A DNA stretch of 64,000 nucleotides from Pseudorhizobium xiangyangii (GCF_020531965.1 NZ_JAJAWH010000003.1:124001-188000); one strand, 5' to 3'. Shown: positions 17,846-27,427, counted from the stretch's first letter. Notes: generated by a model from the letters alone, not told the origin. A program made the numbers and translations.

Positions 17846-17905
17846 CAGCGCGACAGACCATCAATAGCCTGCCCTGGATGTCGAGCGGCAGATGCCGCGC
17901 GACAA

Positions 17906-18070
17906 TTAGATCTGGTCGAACGCCTTGGGGTCGATACCGAGGATCGCGAGGTCGCGCCTTGCAGGCCTGCGATGGTTCTCGACAGCGCTCGAAGCGTTGA
18001 TCGCGGCGCCGAAGACTGCGAAGGCGCGACCGATGAAACCGCCGGAAATTGCCTTGCGTGTGCTGGACAT
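17906..18070 (-). CDS. 54-residue basic protein with C-terminal LGID motif
   Basis: The frame starts at ATG 18070 behind AAAAAGGAGC and encodes MSSTRKAISGGFIGRAFAVF followed by GAAINASSAVENHRRPARRDLAILGIDPKAFDQI. The arginine-rich stretch and terminal LGIDPxxFD recall short rhizobial DUF1127-like proteins, though it is not a clear member. A good SD and a promoter region with a FixK/FNR-like box and a 15-bp palindrome support it as a real, regulated gene. Confidence 0.6.
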   Translation of the reverse strand: MSSTRKAISGGFIGRAFAVFGAAINASSAVENHRRPARRDLAILGIDPKAFDQI

Positions 18071-18115
18071 GTTTTGCTCCTTTTTGTTGTCCTCAATGTG
18101 GGCGCGAGCAGGCGT

Positions 18116-18182
18116 TTGTGCAATGCACAAGGCAACAACGGAGCTATGCTCAGGAAGCATGGCGCTTTCTGATCCAGGTCAA
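18116..18182 (-). promoter_or_regulatory. TTGTGCA palindrome and FixK/FNR-like box
   Basis: TTGTGCAATGCACAA (18116-18130) is a perfect 7-1-7 palindrome. CTGATCCAGGTCAA (18169-18182) reads TTGACCTGGATCAG on the minus strand, eight of ten conserved positions of TTGAT-N4-ATCAA. An ATAGCT hexamer on the minus strand lies at the distance expected for a class II activator site. The likely target is the 54-residue gene at 17906-18070; the plus-strand gene at 18242 is an alternative. Confidence 0.4.
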
Positions 18183-18241
18183 TGCTTGCGCAATCCATGT
18201 TCGGCTTGATATCCGTTTCTCCAGATAATTGGAGGCTGGCT

Positions 18242-18589
18242 TTGAACACGACGATCTACGGAATCAAGAACTGCGACACGATGAAGAAGGCCCGCACCTG
18301 GCTGGAGCAGAAGGGCGTTGCCTACGACTTCCACGACTACAAAAGCCAAGGCATCGACCGGACCCATCTGGAGCGCTGGATAGACGCTGCCGGCTGGGAG
18401 ACAGTGCTCAACCGCGCAGGCACGACCTTCCGCAAGCTGGACGAGACGGCCAGGGCCGATCTCGACCGTGACAAGGCGATCGGCCTGATGCTGGCGCAGC
18501 CCTCGATGATCAAGCGGCCCATACTGGAAGCAGACGGCAAGATCATCGTCGGCTTCAAACCTGAATTTTACGAACCGCACTTATCCTGA
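18242..18589 (+). CDS. ArsC/Spx-family reductase (YffB-like)
   Basis: The 115-residue thioredoxin-fold protein has the family start TTIYGIKNCDTMKKARTWLE with a single redox cysteine (C11), then YKSQGIDRTHLERW and MLAQPSMIKRPIL. It matches the YffB branch, whose members need not reduce arsenate. The start is taken as TTG 18242 because GGAGGCTGG precedes it and the protein then aligns from residue 1. The next gene begins nine bases after its stop, so they form an operon. Confidence 0.88.
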   Translation: MNTTIYGIKNCDTMKKARTWLEQKGVAYDFHDYKSQGIDRTHLERWIDAAGWETVLNRAGTTFRKLDETARADLDRDKAIGLMLAQPSMIKRPILEADGKIIVGFKPEFYEPHLS

Positions 18590-18597
18590 GTTCCGCC

Positions 18598-19074
18598 ATG
18601 TCGAAAGCCACGCGCGCGACACAAGCTCTTTCAAAAGCCGGCATTTCCTTCACCACGGCCACCTACGACTACGATCCCAATGCGGATCGCATCGGACTGC
18701 AGGCCGCCGAAGCAATCGGCGAAGCGCCACACAGGGTGCTCAAGACCCTGATGGCAGAGGTGGATGGCCGGCCGGTCTGCGTCGTCGTCCCGTCCGATCG
18801 GGAAGTCAGCATGAAGCGGCTGGCCGCAGCCTTCGGCGGCAAGGCGGCCAGCATGATGAAACCGGCGGATGCGGAACGCGTGACCGGCTACCATGTCGGC
18901 GGCATCAGCCCTTTCGGGCAGAAGAAGCCGGTCCCGACAGCGATGGAGGTATCCGCTCTCGCCGAGCCGCACGTCTACATCAACGGGGGACAGCGCGGCC
19001 TTCAGGTTCGGCTTTCACCGCAGGACGCGCAGTCGGCGCTAAAGGCGGTTGCTGCGCCGCTCGTCGCCGAATAG
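18598..19074 (+). CDS. ybaK: YbaK/EbsC-family Cys-tRNA(Pro) deacylase
   Basis: The 158-residue protein edits mischarged tRNAs, hydrolysing Cys-tRNA(Pro). Typical blocks are ALSKAGISFTTATYDYDPNA, EAIGEAPHRVLKTLMAEVDG, a lysine-centred MKRLAAAFGGKAASM, and GGISPFGQKKPVPTAMEVSA near residue 100. Length is normal for a stand-alone YbaK. It lies directly behind the ArsC-like gene. Confidence 0.93.
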   Translation: MSKATRATQALSKAGISFTTATYDYDPNADRIGLQAAEAIGEAPHRVLKTLMAEVDGRPVCVVVPSDREVSMKRLAAAFGGKAASMMKPADAERVTGYHVGGISPFGQKKPVPTAMEVSALAEPHVYINGGQRGLQVRLSPQDAQSALKAVAAPLVAE

Positions 19075-19128
19075 CTTCAAACGTCGGTCAAAGAGTACTA
19101 TCTCTGACGCAACCGTGCAGACAGGACA

Positions 19129-20391
19129 GTGAAGACGATGAACATTCAATCCGAAATCAAGACCGCAGTCGATCCGATCAAGCTCGACAAGCTGGCCGAA
19201 GTGGCCGTGAAAGTGGGCCTCCAGCTCAAGCACGATCAGGACCTCGTCATCACGGCGCCGCTCGCGGCCCTGCCGCTCGTCCGACTGGTCACCAAGCACG
19301 CCTATTTGGCGGGCGCAGGCCTCGTCACCACGTTCTATGCCGATGAGGAATCCACGCTGGCACGCTACGCCCATGCGTCAGACAGCAGCTTCGACAGGGC
19401 CTCCGGCTGGCTCTACGAAGGCATGGCGAAGGCCTATGCCAATGGCGCGGCACGGCTCGCCATCGCGGGCGACAACCCTATGCTGCTCGCCAGCCAGGAT
19501 CCCGCCAAGGTGGCGCGCGCCAACAAGGCGAATTCCATGGCCTACAAGCCGGCGCTGGAGAAGATTTCCAATTTCGACATCAACTGGAACATCATCTCCT
19601 ATCCCAACCCGTCATGGGCAAAGGTCGTGTTCCCTGACCTTCCGGAGGACGAGGCCGTGTTCCGGCTCGCAGAGGCAATCTTTGCCGCCTCGCGCGTCGA
19701 TCTCGCCGACCCAGTCGCCGCATGGGCGCAGCATAATGCGAACCTCGCAAAGCGCTCCTCATGGCTTAACGGCGAGCGGTTCTCCGCGCTGCAATTCACC
19801 GGCCCCGGCACGGACCTGACGGTCGGGCTTGCCGATGGCCATGAATGGCATGGCGGCGCCTCGACAGCCAAGAACGGCATTACCTGCAACCCGAACATTC
19901 CGACTGAAGAAGTCTTCACCACGCCGCATGCGCTGAAGGTTGAAGGCCATGTCTCCTCGACCAAGCCGCTGTCGCACCAGGGAACCCTGATCGACAACAT
20001 CCAGGTACGGTTTGAAAGCGGTCGTATTGTTGAAGCAAAGGCTTCCAGGGGCGAAGAAGTGCTCAATCGGGTACTCGACACGGACGAAGGTGCACGACGC
20101 CTCGGCGAAGTGGCGCTCGTTCCGCATTCCTCGCCGATCTCGGCAAGCGGCATTCTCTTCTATAATACACTGTTCGACGAGAACGCCTCATGCCACATCG
20201 CGCTCGGCCAGTGCTATTCGAAATGCTTCCTGGATGGCGCATCGCTCAGCCAGGACCAGATCAAGGCACAGGGCGGCAATTCCAGCCTCATCCACATCGA
20301 CTGGATGATCGGCTCCGACAAGGTCGATATCGATGGCATCCGGCCAGACGGATCGAAGGCGCCGGTGATGCGCCAGGGCGAATGGGCCTGA
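19129..20391 (+). CDS. aminopeptidase, peptidase family M29
   Basis: The 420-residue cytosolic exopeptidase (AmpS/PepS/aminopeptidase T type) carries the metal- and active-site regions of M29: NIPTEEVFTTPH, the EAKASRGEEVLNRVLD acidic segment, VALVPHSSPIS, ENASCHIALGQCY and SLIHIDWMIGSDKVDIDGI. Two metal ions bound by these Glu, His and Asp residues are expected from the family. The start is GTG 19129 or ATG 19138. A perfect hairpin follows. Confidence 0.93.
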   Translation: MKTMNIQSEIKTAVDPIKLDKLAEVAVKVGLQLKHDQDLVITAPLAALPLVRLVTKHAYLAGAGLVTTFYADEESTLARYAHASDSSFDRASGWLYEGMAKAYANGAARLAIAGDNPMLLASQDPAKVARANKANSMAYKPALEKISNFDINWNIISYPNPSWAKVVFPDLPEDEAVFRLAEAIFAASRVDLADPVAAWAQHNANLAKRSSWLNGERFSALQFTGPGTDLTVGLADGHEWHGGASTAKNGITCNPNIPTEEVFTTPHALKVEGHVSSTKPLSHQGTLIDNIQVRFESGRIVEAKASRGEEVLNRVLDTDEGARRLGEVALVPHSSPISASGILFYNTLFDENASCHIALGQCYSKCFLDGASLSQDQIKAQGGNSSLIHIDWMIGSDKVDIDGIRPDGSKAPVMRQGEWA

Positions 20392-20400
20392 TCCTGCCTC

Positions 20401-20423
20401 GCCCATCCCTTCCAGGGATGGGC
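20401..20423. terminator. hairpin between convergent genes
   Basis: GCCCATCCCT-TCC-AGGGATGGGC is a perfect 10-bp stem, nine bases after the aminopeptidase stop and 27 bp before the end of the opposing gene. No T tract follows. Confidence 0.5.
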
Positions 20424-20449
20424 TGCCGCCCGCCGGGCAAGCGCTGCGG

Positions 20450-20785
20450 TCAGCGGTAGTAGATGATCCTTCCGCCATTGGCGGCCGTCCGCACCCAGAG
20501 CACATTATGCGGGGCGATATTGCGTCGTGCGAGCGCCTGCAGCAGGGCGGGATCACGCGCCACGACGGCCTGCGCTATCCGTATCTGGGCCGGGAACTCG
20601 TAGTGCGATGCGTCGCGCTCATCCTCCCAATGTCCCCGCCGGACAGAGAGCGCCAGCACACCGTCATTGTAGTTCCTGCCGAAGAGGAAAACCGAAAGCT
20701 CGCTCTGGCCGGCCATTGCCGGTGTTGCTGCTGCAGCCGGGCCGAACAGGCAAGCTGCAACCACCGCAGCGAAAACTCTTCTCAT
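20450..20785 (-). CDS. small exported protein of unknown function
   Basis: The 111-residue frame from ATG 20785 (AGGAGACGTC upstream) starts with a signal peptide, MRRVFAAVVAACLFGPAAAA, cleaved around AMA-GQS. The mature part includes FLFGRNYNDGVLALSVRRG and ends VLWVRTAANGGRIIYYR. No family was recognised. Signal peptide and SD make it a likely real envelope protein. Confidence 0.65.
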   Translation of the reverse strand: MRRVFAAVVAACLFGPAAAATPAMAGQSELSVFLFGRNYNDGVLALSVRRGHWEDERDASHYEFPAQIRIAQAVVARDPALLQALARRNIAPHNVLWVRTAANGGRIIYYR

Positions 20786-20918
20786 GATGACGTCTCCTGG
20801 CCTGATGACGCGCCCCGCATTGCCGGTGCAAATGGCACCGCCGCGTCCGCGCTTCTCCATCAATAAAGTAGGCCAGGCACCGCGATTTTAAATGGGGCGC
20901 GGCGTCCGCCATCGATAA

Positions 20919-22544
20919 TCAGAACAGGCTTCCCTGTTTTGGCGGGTCTCCGGGCGACTGGGTATTTGGCGAGGCTTTCGGCGCCGCCTTCTTCCGCACG
21001 ACATCCTGCGCGGCAGGTGGCGCGAAACCACCGTCCGGCGCCTCGCCCGCGGCGACCTCCACGCGGCCATCGGCGAACTCGATCGACAGGGCCTGGCCGG
21101 CGGCTATTGCGGCTGCGCGTGTCAGCGGCTTGTCGGCGGCATCCCTCACCACGGCATAGCCGCGCTTCAGGACATTCTTGTAGGAGAGTGACTGCAACAC
21201 TCGATCCTGCGAAACAATGGCTGCGCGGCTTCGCGCAAGGGTGTTCGAGACGGCGGTATCCGCATGCCTGGCCAGCGACGAGAGGCGCAGCCGCTCACGC
21301 TGAAGGTGACCAAGAATGCGAGCAGGTAGCGCCGAAAGCGCGGCATCCGCCCGCTCGACCCTGCTCCTTTCCCGCAGCATGTGACGCTCCAGGCAACGCT
21401 CCTTGCGCAGCACCTGCTCGCCGACGAAGCGGCGTCGCTCGGCAACGCGGTTGGTCAGAAGGTCGAGGCGAAGCCCGGCCGTCGCCTGTTCCAGGCTCCG
21501 TCGCTTGACGACCGTCGTGCGCTCCAGCCCCCGTCCCAACCCGGCAGCCGCCTCGTCGAAACGGCGACGCGGCAGGGCCAGCAATTGATCGAGAGAGGGC
21601 AGCGCCCGCACCAGCCCACGCACAGACTGGCGACGCTGATCCATATGACGGCTCGCGGAACCCCGCAGCCTTGCTGCAAGGCCCGCAAGCTGTGCCTCAA
21701 GCTCCGCCTTGACCGGGACCGCCATCTCGGCAGCGCCGGTCGGCGTTGGTGCCCGGACATCGGCGGCGTGATCGATCAGCGTCCAGTCCGTTTCATGGCC
21801 GACTGCCGAAATCAGCGGAATGGCGCTATCCGCGGCGGCCCGCACGACGATCTCGTCGTTGAAACTCCACAGGTCCTCGAGGCTGCCCCCGCCGCGTGCC
21901 ACGATCAAAAGGTCAGGGCGCGCGATCGGCCCGTCCGGCAACAGCGCATTGAAGCCGCTTATGGCGGCAGCCACCTCCTCGCCCGATCCTTCGCCCTGGA
22001 CCTTTACCGGCCAGACGACGACATGGACCGGGAACCGGTCGGTGATCCTGTGCAGGATATCCCGGATGACCGCCCCCGTCGGCGATGTGACGACACCGAT
22101 GACGCGCGGCATGAACGGCAGCGGCCGCTTGCGCGCCTGGTCGAACAAGCCTTCCGCCGCCAGTCGGCGCTTCCGCTCTTCCAGCAACGCCATCAGCGCG
22201 CCGGCGCCGGCCGGCTCAAGACTCTCGATGACGATCTGGTATTTCGACGAGCCGGGAAAGGTCGTTATCTTTCCGGTGGCAATGACCTCCATCCCCTCCT
22301 CGGGGCGGAACTTGATGCGCGGGAAAGTGCCCTTCCAGATCACGGCGTCGATGCGGGATCTGTCGTCCTTCAGGCCAAAATAGGCATGGCCGGAGGAGTG
22401 CTGACCACGATAGCCGGAGATTTCACCACGCACCCGCACGTGATCGAAGGCCGTCTCCATGGTCCGCTTGATCGAGCCCGAAAGCTCCGAGACCGAGAGT
22501 TCGACGAGGTTGCTGGGGGAATCCTTGGCGGCGAACGTGTTCAT
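20919..22544 (-). CDS. xseA: exodeoxyribonuclease VII large subunit
   Basis: The 541-residue subunit degrades single-stranded DNA together with XseB in repair. It has an N-terminal OB fold ([35 protein letters not shown]), the catalytic core with [18 protein letters not shown] and [21 protein letters not shown], and [21 protein letters not shown] long coiled-coil region rich in Arg and Leu follows. The C-terminal tail is longer than in E. coli and rich in Ala, Pro and Lys. xseB is not in this window. Confidence 0.97.
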   Translation of the reverse strand: MNTFAAKDSPSNLVELSVSELSGSIKRTMETAFDHVRVRGEISGYRGQHSSGHAYFGLKDDRSRIDAVIWKGTFPRIKFRPEEGMEVIATGKITTFPGSSKYQIVIESLEPAGAGALMALLEERKRRLAAEGLFDQARKRPLPFMPRVIGVVTSPTGAVIRDILHRITDRFPVHVVVWPVKVQGEGSGEEVAAAISGFNALLPDGPIARPDLLIVARGGGSLEDLWSFNDEIVVRAAADSAIPLISAVGHETDWTLIDHAADVRAPTPTGAAEMAVPVKAELEAQLAGLAARLRGSASRHMDQRRQSVRGLVRALPSLDQLLALPRRRFDEAAAGLGRGLERTTVVKRRSLEQATAGLRLDLLTNRVAERRRFVGEQVLRKERCLERHMLRERSRVERADAALSALPARILGHLQRERLRLSSLARHADTAVSNTLARSRAAIVSQDRVLQSLSYKNVLKRGYAVVRDAADKPLTRAAAIAAGQALSIEFADGRVEVAAGEAPDGGFAPPAAQDVVRKKAAPKASPNTQSPGDPPKQGSLF

Positions 22545-22726
22545 TTCTTCCTTCTATAGGAAGACAGAGGCGATTTCACCTCCCTGACGCTGTCGTTCAT
22601 GGGGATGAATGGAGTTCGTCCTTCTTCGGCCACCGAGATTTCCATGGACGCCGGCGGCGTTCGACCTACTTCGGAAAGGCGGCAACAGCGGCGTCGCACC
22701 CATTGTTGCAAGGAAAGACACGGCTC

Positions 22727-23062
22727 ATGTCGACCAACACACTCTTCCTCCGCTTCAGCGATCAGCAGGAAGCTTGTGCTGTCCTCAAGGAGATCGGCAT
22801 CAAATGCTGTGCCGATGGGAACGAGGTTCTTCGGCTTCCCTGTGACGGTCAGGTCGGCGGGATCCATTACACACTCGACCTTTTGTTCGCCTCCGGGACG
22901 CTCCACCACCCGACGGACGAGACTGCCTCCTTCGAAGGCGAACCCATCGCATTGACAAGGCCGACACCTGGCTTCCACGTCAACTTGTCATGGGACGGTC
23001 CGGTGCCCGACGCACTCCGCTCCCATCTCTTCAGCGCGGCAAATCTCACCTCATTCCCGTAG
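22727..23062 (+). CDS. hypothetical protein, 111 residues
   Basis: The frame from ATG 22727 has AAGGAAAGAC upstream and begins MSTNTLFLRFSDQQEACAVL, with IGIKCCADGNEVLRLPCDG and a proline-rich, tryptophan-containing end (FHVNLSWDGPVPDALRSHLF). No signal peptide or membrane segment is present. I do not recognise a family; the composition and 'FHVNL..WDGP' pattern recall small phage-associated proteins but no other phage gene is nearby. It sits alone between two minus-strand genes. Confidence 0.5.
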   Translation: MSTNTLFLRFSDQQEACAVLKEIGIKCCADGNEVLRLPCDGQVGGIHYTLDLLFASGTLHHPTDETASFEGEPIALTRPTPGFHVNLSWDGPVPDALRSHLFSAANLTSFP

Positions 23063-23078
23063 AAACAATTCCAATGCG

Positions 23079-24920
23079 TCACGACCCCGCGATGACGCGA
23101 TAAATGCGGAAGCCTCCATCGGTTTCGCCGAGGGGTTGGAGATAGGCCGGAACCTCTCCCCTCGAGAGGGCGGCATAAAACCCATCCGGCTTCATCCCGA
23201 CGAGAGACCGGGTCTGCGGATCGCTGGCGCAGAATGCAACGTAGGTCACGCCGGCGCCATCCAGAAAGGCTCTCGCCTCATCCGGCGGCGCCAAGCCGAT
23301 GTGAAGTTCCGTCAGCATTCCGGCCTGGTTCCGGTGATAGGGGGCCGTCAGCACCCGGTGATTGGTGAAGCGAAGGATTTCCGCACCGCTGTTGGAGGGT
23401 GCCACCACCACACCCGACGACTGCCCGGCCAATTGCACTATACCCCCATCGGTCGCACATTCGCCGCGTTCCGGCCGTGCGCCGCTGTCCTGGGTGATCG
23501 TCTCAATGCCGATCGGCTCCTCCAGCCCCTTGGCGACCAGCACGCCTGCGAGCGCCCAAACGGCAGGCACGGCGGCAAGCACCGTGACCACGTAGGCGAA
23601 AGCGGCATTGGCATTTTCAGGTTCGGCCTGCGAGCCTCGCCGCAGGTCGCTGATCAACAGCGACAGCGGCAGAATGGCCAGCAGGTTGGCAAAGAAGAAA
23701 CCGCGCACCTGCACGAGTGCGATTGCCCAGTTCACACCGATCAGGACGAGCAGCACAAGGTGCGGCTCCCGATCGTCACCCTGAATGGCGCGGAAAAGGC
23801 AGACCGCGATGGCCAGAAGCCCGACGGCATAGAAGCCGCCCACTCCCTGCGGCTGCCCCTGCACGAGATCCCGGAAGGACTGGGCTTCCGTGACCGCGCT
23901 TAGCCAGAGTTCGACGAGCATCGGATCGAGACCCGCAAGCGGACTGGCGAGGCATTGCGGCGCGATGACAACGGCCGATGCGAGGAGCACCGCACCGACA
24001 CCCGCACCGATCCCTAACCGGACCGCGCGAATGTCCGTTCGCGGCAGAGAGCTCGCCACGGTGAGCAGCAACCCGCCCATGGCGGAAAGGGCATAAAAGC
24101 CGAGCGAGAGGCTGTCGCAGGTGACCACGCCATAGGCCTGTGGCGGAACGGTGAGAAAGAACACGAGCGAGATCGTCAGCGTCAGGGCCACGCCGAAGGC
24201 GCGTGCGGCGGCAGCCATCGGCGCCCCGTGCCAGATCCACTGGAGCGAGACGCACAGGCAGGCTGCGGCAACGAAGGGCACGGTCTCGGCCCCTATCGCT
24301 ATCGCCAGGGCGCAGGCAGCTCCCGCAACCGCGTAAGCCGACTGTCGGCGCTCCGGATCGACCAGCATGGCCGCGACCCAGATCGCCAGTACCAACTGGA
24401 CATTGTGATGATCGATCGAGCCGGGGTGGAAGCGAATGCAGGTGAAGGCGAAGAGGCAGCCCAGCCCAAGCCCGACATGCATGGCGACAGGGCCGGCAAG
24501 CCATCGGGCAGCAAGGCCTATCGGATAGATCAGCAGCGGGATCAGCAACAGCGGCCAGATGACCAGCGCCACGGCTTCCGCCTGTACCTGCGACAGGAAA
24601 AGTGAACCCAGGCCGATCAGCAATCCAATCGGCAAGTCGACGAGACGCGACCAATGCATCGGCGTGCCGTCTTCCAACCCAAGCCGGTATTGCGTGAGAT
24701 CGAACCAGCCCTGGCCGCCCAACAGGTCCCTCACCTGCACAAGCCGCATCACATCGTCGTTGTCGCGACCGACATAGTCGGTGGCCGACGGGATAAAGAA
24801 AGCCAGCAGGGCCAGGATGGTCACCAGGGCATAGAGCCCGGCTAGCAGCAAGGGTCGGCTTGAAATCGGCAGTCTTGAAGGCCGGTTTTCCTGGCGGCTT
24901 CCGGCCATGGCGTGTGTCAT
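23079..24920 (-). CDS. polytopic GT-C glycosyltransferase-like protein (STT3/AglB-like)
   Basis: The 613-residue protein has about twelve to thirteen hydrophobic segments and a C-terminal soluble domain of about 130 residues, the layout of lipid-linked GT-C transferases. An acidic first outer loop (YVGRDNDDVMRLVQVRDLL) and RFHPGSIDHHNVQLVL resemble the catalytic acidic motif and the DHH region of STT3/AglB oligosaccharyltransferases. It likely moves sugar from a polyprenyl carrier to an acceptor outside the cytoplasmic membrane. It is divergent from a GtrB-GtrA pair, which supports that reading. The acceptor is unknown and the family assignment is by eye. Confidence 0.65.
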   Translation of the reverse strand: MTHAMAGSRQENRPSRLPISSRPLLLAGLYALVTILALLAFFIPSATDYVGRDNDDVMRLVQVRDLLGGQGWFDLTQYRLGLEDGTPMHWSRLVDLPIGLLIGLGSLFLSQVQAEAVALVIWPLLLIPLLIYPIGLAARWLAGPVAMHVGLGLGCLFAFTCIRFHPGSIDHHNVQLVLAIWVAAMLVDPERRQSAYAVAGAACALAIAIGAETVPFVAAACLCVSLQWIWHGAPMAAAARAFGVALTLTISLVFFLTVPPQAYGVVTCDSLSLGFYALSAMGGLLLTVASSLPRTDIRAVRLGIGAGVGAVLLASAVVIAPQCLASPLAGLDPMLVELWLSAVTEAQSFRDLVQGQPQGVGGFYAVGLLAIAVCLFRAIQGDDREPHLVLLVLIGVNWAIALVQVRGFFFANLLAILPLSLLISDLRRGSQAEPENANAAFAYVVTVLAAVPAVWALAGVLVAKGLEEPIGIETITQDSGARPERGECATDGGIVQLAGQSSGVVVAPSNSGAEILRFTNHRVLTAPYHRNQAGMLTELHIGLAPPDEARAFLDGAGVTYVAFCASDPQTRSLVGMKPDGFYAALSRGEVPAYLQPLGETDGGFRIYRVIAGS

Positions 24921-25039
24921 ATCGGTCTTGGCTTTTCGTTTCCCTGAAGCCGGAAACGTAGCTTTAACCTTCCCAAGAAATAGTAAAGCCAGTCGCGCCG
25001 GCTAAACCGCGCCGATTTTCTGGGTAACGAGTGAAAATC

Positions 25040-26035
25040 ATGACAACCGGCCCTCTGGATATCGCCATTCTGCTGCCCTGCTACAACGAAGCGGCCACCA
25101 TTGCCGATGTGGTGCACCGGTTCCGCGAAGCGCTGCCATCGGCGCGGGTCTTCGTCTACGACAACAATTCGACCGACGGCACGGCTCTCAAGGCGATGCT
25201 GGCCGGCGCCCATGTCGTGCGAGAGCGCCGTCAGGGCAAAGGCCATGTGGTGCGCCGCATGTTTGCCGATATCGACGCCGATATCTATGTCATGGCCGAT
25301 GGCGACGGCACCTACTCTCCCGCCGATGCAGAAGAACTTATCCGCACGCTTCTGACCGAGGGTGCCGACATGGTGGTCGGCACGCGACGCGGCGTTCTTG
25401 CCGATGCCGGTCGCCAGGGGCACGCCGCCGGCAACCGCCTGTTCAACCTTCTCTACCGGGCGATCTTCGGGCGCGGCTTCACCGATATCTTTTCCGGCTA
25501 CCGCGCCTTCTCCCGTCGTTTCGTGAAAAGCTTCCCAGCCGTTTCCGCAGGCTTCGAAATCGAGACGGAGATGTCAGTGCATGCTTCACGGCTGAAATTG
25601 CCGGTGAGCGAAATCGAGCTGCATTACGGTCGCCGGCCGGAGGGCTCGCAGTCAAAACTCTCCACCTTCACGGACGGCCGCAAGATCCTCTGGATGTTCG
25701 CCATGCTGATGAAGGAGACGCGTCCCTTCGCCTTCTTCGGCATCATCAGCGGTACGATCATGGCGGCAAGCGTTGCTTTCATGCTGCCCGTGCTGGCCGA
25801 GTATTTCCAGACCGGCTACGTCAGCCGCGTTCCGACCTGGATCCTGTCCATGGCGCTGATGATGGTGTCCCTGCTGATCTTCACCGCCGGCCTCATCCTC
25901 GACTCCGTCTCGCGGGGCCGCAACGAGCAACTGCGCCTGCACTACATGAGCCTGCCTCGGATCAGCGACAGGGACACGGCTGATCTTCTGCTCAGGCCGG
26001 CTGATGAAGGCTCCCGCACGGTTGATGCCGCATGA
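25040..26035 (+). CDS. family 2 glycosyltransferase with C-terminal membrane anchor (GtrB/DPM-like)
   Basis: A GT2 catalytic domain begins at IAILLPCYNEAATIADVV and has the metal-binding YVMADGDGTYSPADA plus the FTDIFSGYRAFSRRFV acceptor-region motif typical of dolichyl- or undecaprenyl-phosphate sugar synthases. Two C-terminal helices (FAFFGIISGTIMAASVAFML; WILSMALMMVSLLIFTAGLI) anchor it, as in GtrB. The likely reaction is NDP-sugar plus undecaprenyl phosphate to lipid-linked sugar. GTG 25031 is an alternative start. The next gene overlaps by ATGA. Confidence 0.9.
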   Translation: MTTGPLDIAILLPCYNEAATIADVVHRFREALPSARVFVYDNNSTDGTALKAMLAGAHVVRERRQGKGHVVRRMFADIDADIYVMADGDGTYSPADAEELIRTLLTEGADMVVGTRRGVLADAGRQGHAAGNRLFNLLYRAIFGRGFTDIFSGYRAFSRRFVKSFPAVSAGFEIETEMSVHASRLKLPVSEIELHYGRRPEGSQSKLSTFTDGRKILWMFAMLMKETRPFAFFGIISGTIMAASVAFMLPVLAEYFQTGYVSRVPTWILSMALMMVSLLIFTAGLILDSVSRGRNEQLRLHYMSLPRISDRDTADLLLRPADEGSRTVDAA

Positions 26036-26406
26036 AACGACTGCTCTGGTTCGTTGTTGCAGGCGGCACCGGCTTTACCATCGATGCGGGGCTGACCCAT
26101 CTGCTGCTGGCCTTGACCTCCATCGGGCCATTCGCGGCACGTGTACCGGCCATCATGGTGGCAATGACCGCCACATGGTTCCTCAACCGCAAGTTCACAT
26201 TCGGCCGCTCGTCGGCATCACTCGTCACGGAAGGCTTCCGCTATTGGGCGGTCGGCATCACCGCCGCCCTTCTCAACTACGCGGTCTATTCGGCATTGAT
26301 CTACCGGCTGCCCGAACTGCAGCCGGTAGCGGCCATCGTCTTCGCGTCGCTCGCCGCCATGGCCTACAGCTTCTTCGGCTATTCCCGCTTCGTCTTTCGT
26401 CGCTAG
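26032..26406 (+). CDS. gtrA: GtrA-family membrane protein (putative lipid-linked sugar flippase)
   Basis: The 124-residue protein has four hydrophobic helices and GtrA features: [34 protein letters not shown] and [20 protein letters not shown]. GtrA proteins are thought to flip undecaprenyl-phosphate-linked sugar to the outer face of the membrane. ATGA overlap with the GT2 gene implies coupled translation, so synthesis and flipping are made together. Its stop codon overlaps that of the opposing oxidoreductase gene. Confidence 0.93.
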   Translation: MKRLLWFVVAGGTGFTIDAGLTHLLLALTSIGPFAARVPAIMVAMTATWFLNRKFTFGRSSASLVTEGFRYWAVGITAALLNYAVYSALIYRLPELQPVAAIVFASLAAMAYSFFGYSRFVFRR

Positions 26407-27389
26407 ACGGCTTCCCAGCCATCGTGCTCGCTGGCGCGGTAGATGGCATCTATGAATTTCTGGTTCTTCAGTGAGTTTTCAAGCGACACCACCTCGACCG
26501 CTTCACCCGCCACCGCGCGCGTGAAGGTTTCCACCTGGCGGCGATACTGGCGGCTGTCCTGGAAGCGGAAGATCTGCGATTCCGAATGCTTCTGGTTGGT
26601 AAGCTCGACCTCCTCGGCACCCCAACGATCCGCGTTGAACGGAGACTTCACCTCGATAAAGCCCTCAGTGCCGTGGAAGACCATGACCTGCCGGTTGGCC
26701 ATCTGGGTCGCTACGTAGAAGCTCATCTCGAAGTCGCCGAAGTCGGCCTTCACGCTGGAATAGATGTCCGTGCCGAATTCCGGATCACGCTCCGTCACCG
26801 CCTGGATGCGCAGTGGCTCCTTCTGCGTCACGAAGCGCGTTGTGATCGTCGGATAGACGCCGATATCCGGGAGCGCTCCGCCTCCCAATTCCGGGATGTT
26901 GCGCATGTTGGAGGCGTCACGGTTGAAATAGGTAAAAGCGCCCTGCACATGGCGCAGCCGCCCGATCGCACCCTCGGCGATCAGCTCGCGCACCTTCAGC
27001 CAGACGGGTGCATAGGTCACCATGAAGGCTTCCGAAATCAGCACCTTGTTGCGATCGCGCGCTGCGATCAGCGTCTCTATCTCGCTCGCCTTCAAGGCAA
27101 TCGGCTTTTCCGACAGAACATGCTTGCCGGCATCGGCGGCCTTGATCGACCACTCGACGTGCTGGCTCGTCGGCAGCGGGATATAGACGGCATCGATGAC
27201 GTCGGAGGCGAGCATCTCCTCGTAGGAGCCGAAGGCATGCTGCACCGAGAAGCGGTCCGCCATGGCCCGGGCCTTGGAAAGGTCGCGGCTGGCAATCGCC
27301 GTCACCACGCAATTCTCGGCATCCTGGATCGCCGGAACGACAAGCTCCCGGCCGATCTTGGCCGTCGACAGAATTCCAAAGCGTAACAT
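26403..27389 (-). CDS. Gfo/Idh/MocA-family oxidoreductase
   Basis: The 328-residue NAD(P)-dependent dehydrogenase has an N-terminal Rossmann fold ([20 protein letters not shown]), the characteristic [18 protein letters not shown] with the conserved EKP lysine, and a C-terminal alpha/beta domain starting at [15 protein letters not shown], with [17 protein letters not shown] sequence ([13 protein letters not shown]). Substrate is probably a sugar or polyol; not identifiable. ATG 27389 is preferred because GGAGGTC lies upstream. A palindrome at 27411 is in its promoter. Confidence 0.92.
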   Translation of the reverse strand: MLRFGILSTAKIGRELVVPAIQDAENCVVTAIASRDLSKARAMADRFSVQHAFGSYEEMLASDVIDAVYIPLPTSQHVEWSIKAADAGKHVLSEKPIALKASEIETLIAARDRNKVLISEAFMVTYAPVWLKVRELIAEGAIGRLRHVQGAFTYFNRDASNMRNIPELGGGALPDIGVYPTITTRFVTQKEPLRIQAVTERDPEFGTDIYSSVKADFGDFEMSFYVATQMANRQVMVFHGTEGFIEVKSPFNADRWGAEEVELTNQKHSESQIFRFQDSRQYRRQVETFTRAVAGEAVEVVSLENSLKNQKFIDAIYRASEHDGWEAV

Positions 27390-27410
27390 GGTTGACCTCC
27401 CTAACCTCGA

Positions 27411-27427
27411 ATATTGCCGAACAATAT
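27411..27427. promoter_or_regulatory. ATATTG-N5-CAATAT palindrome
   Basis: A perfect 6-bp inverted repeat with five-base spacer lies 21 bp upstream of the oxidoreductase start, in the region shared with the divergent aldo/keto reductase gene. It is a candidate operator; no regulator was assigned. Confidence 0.35.

Noticed and set aside
22541..22978. Minus-strand frame of 145 codons overlapping the xseA start
   Set aside because: It overlaps the plus-strand hypothetical gene, which has a better SD, and its sequence lacks protein-like patterns.
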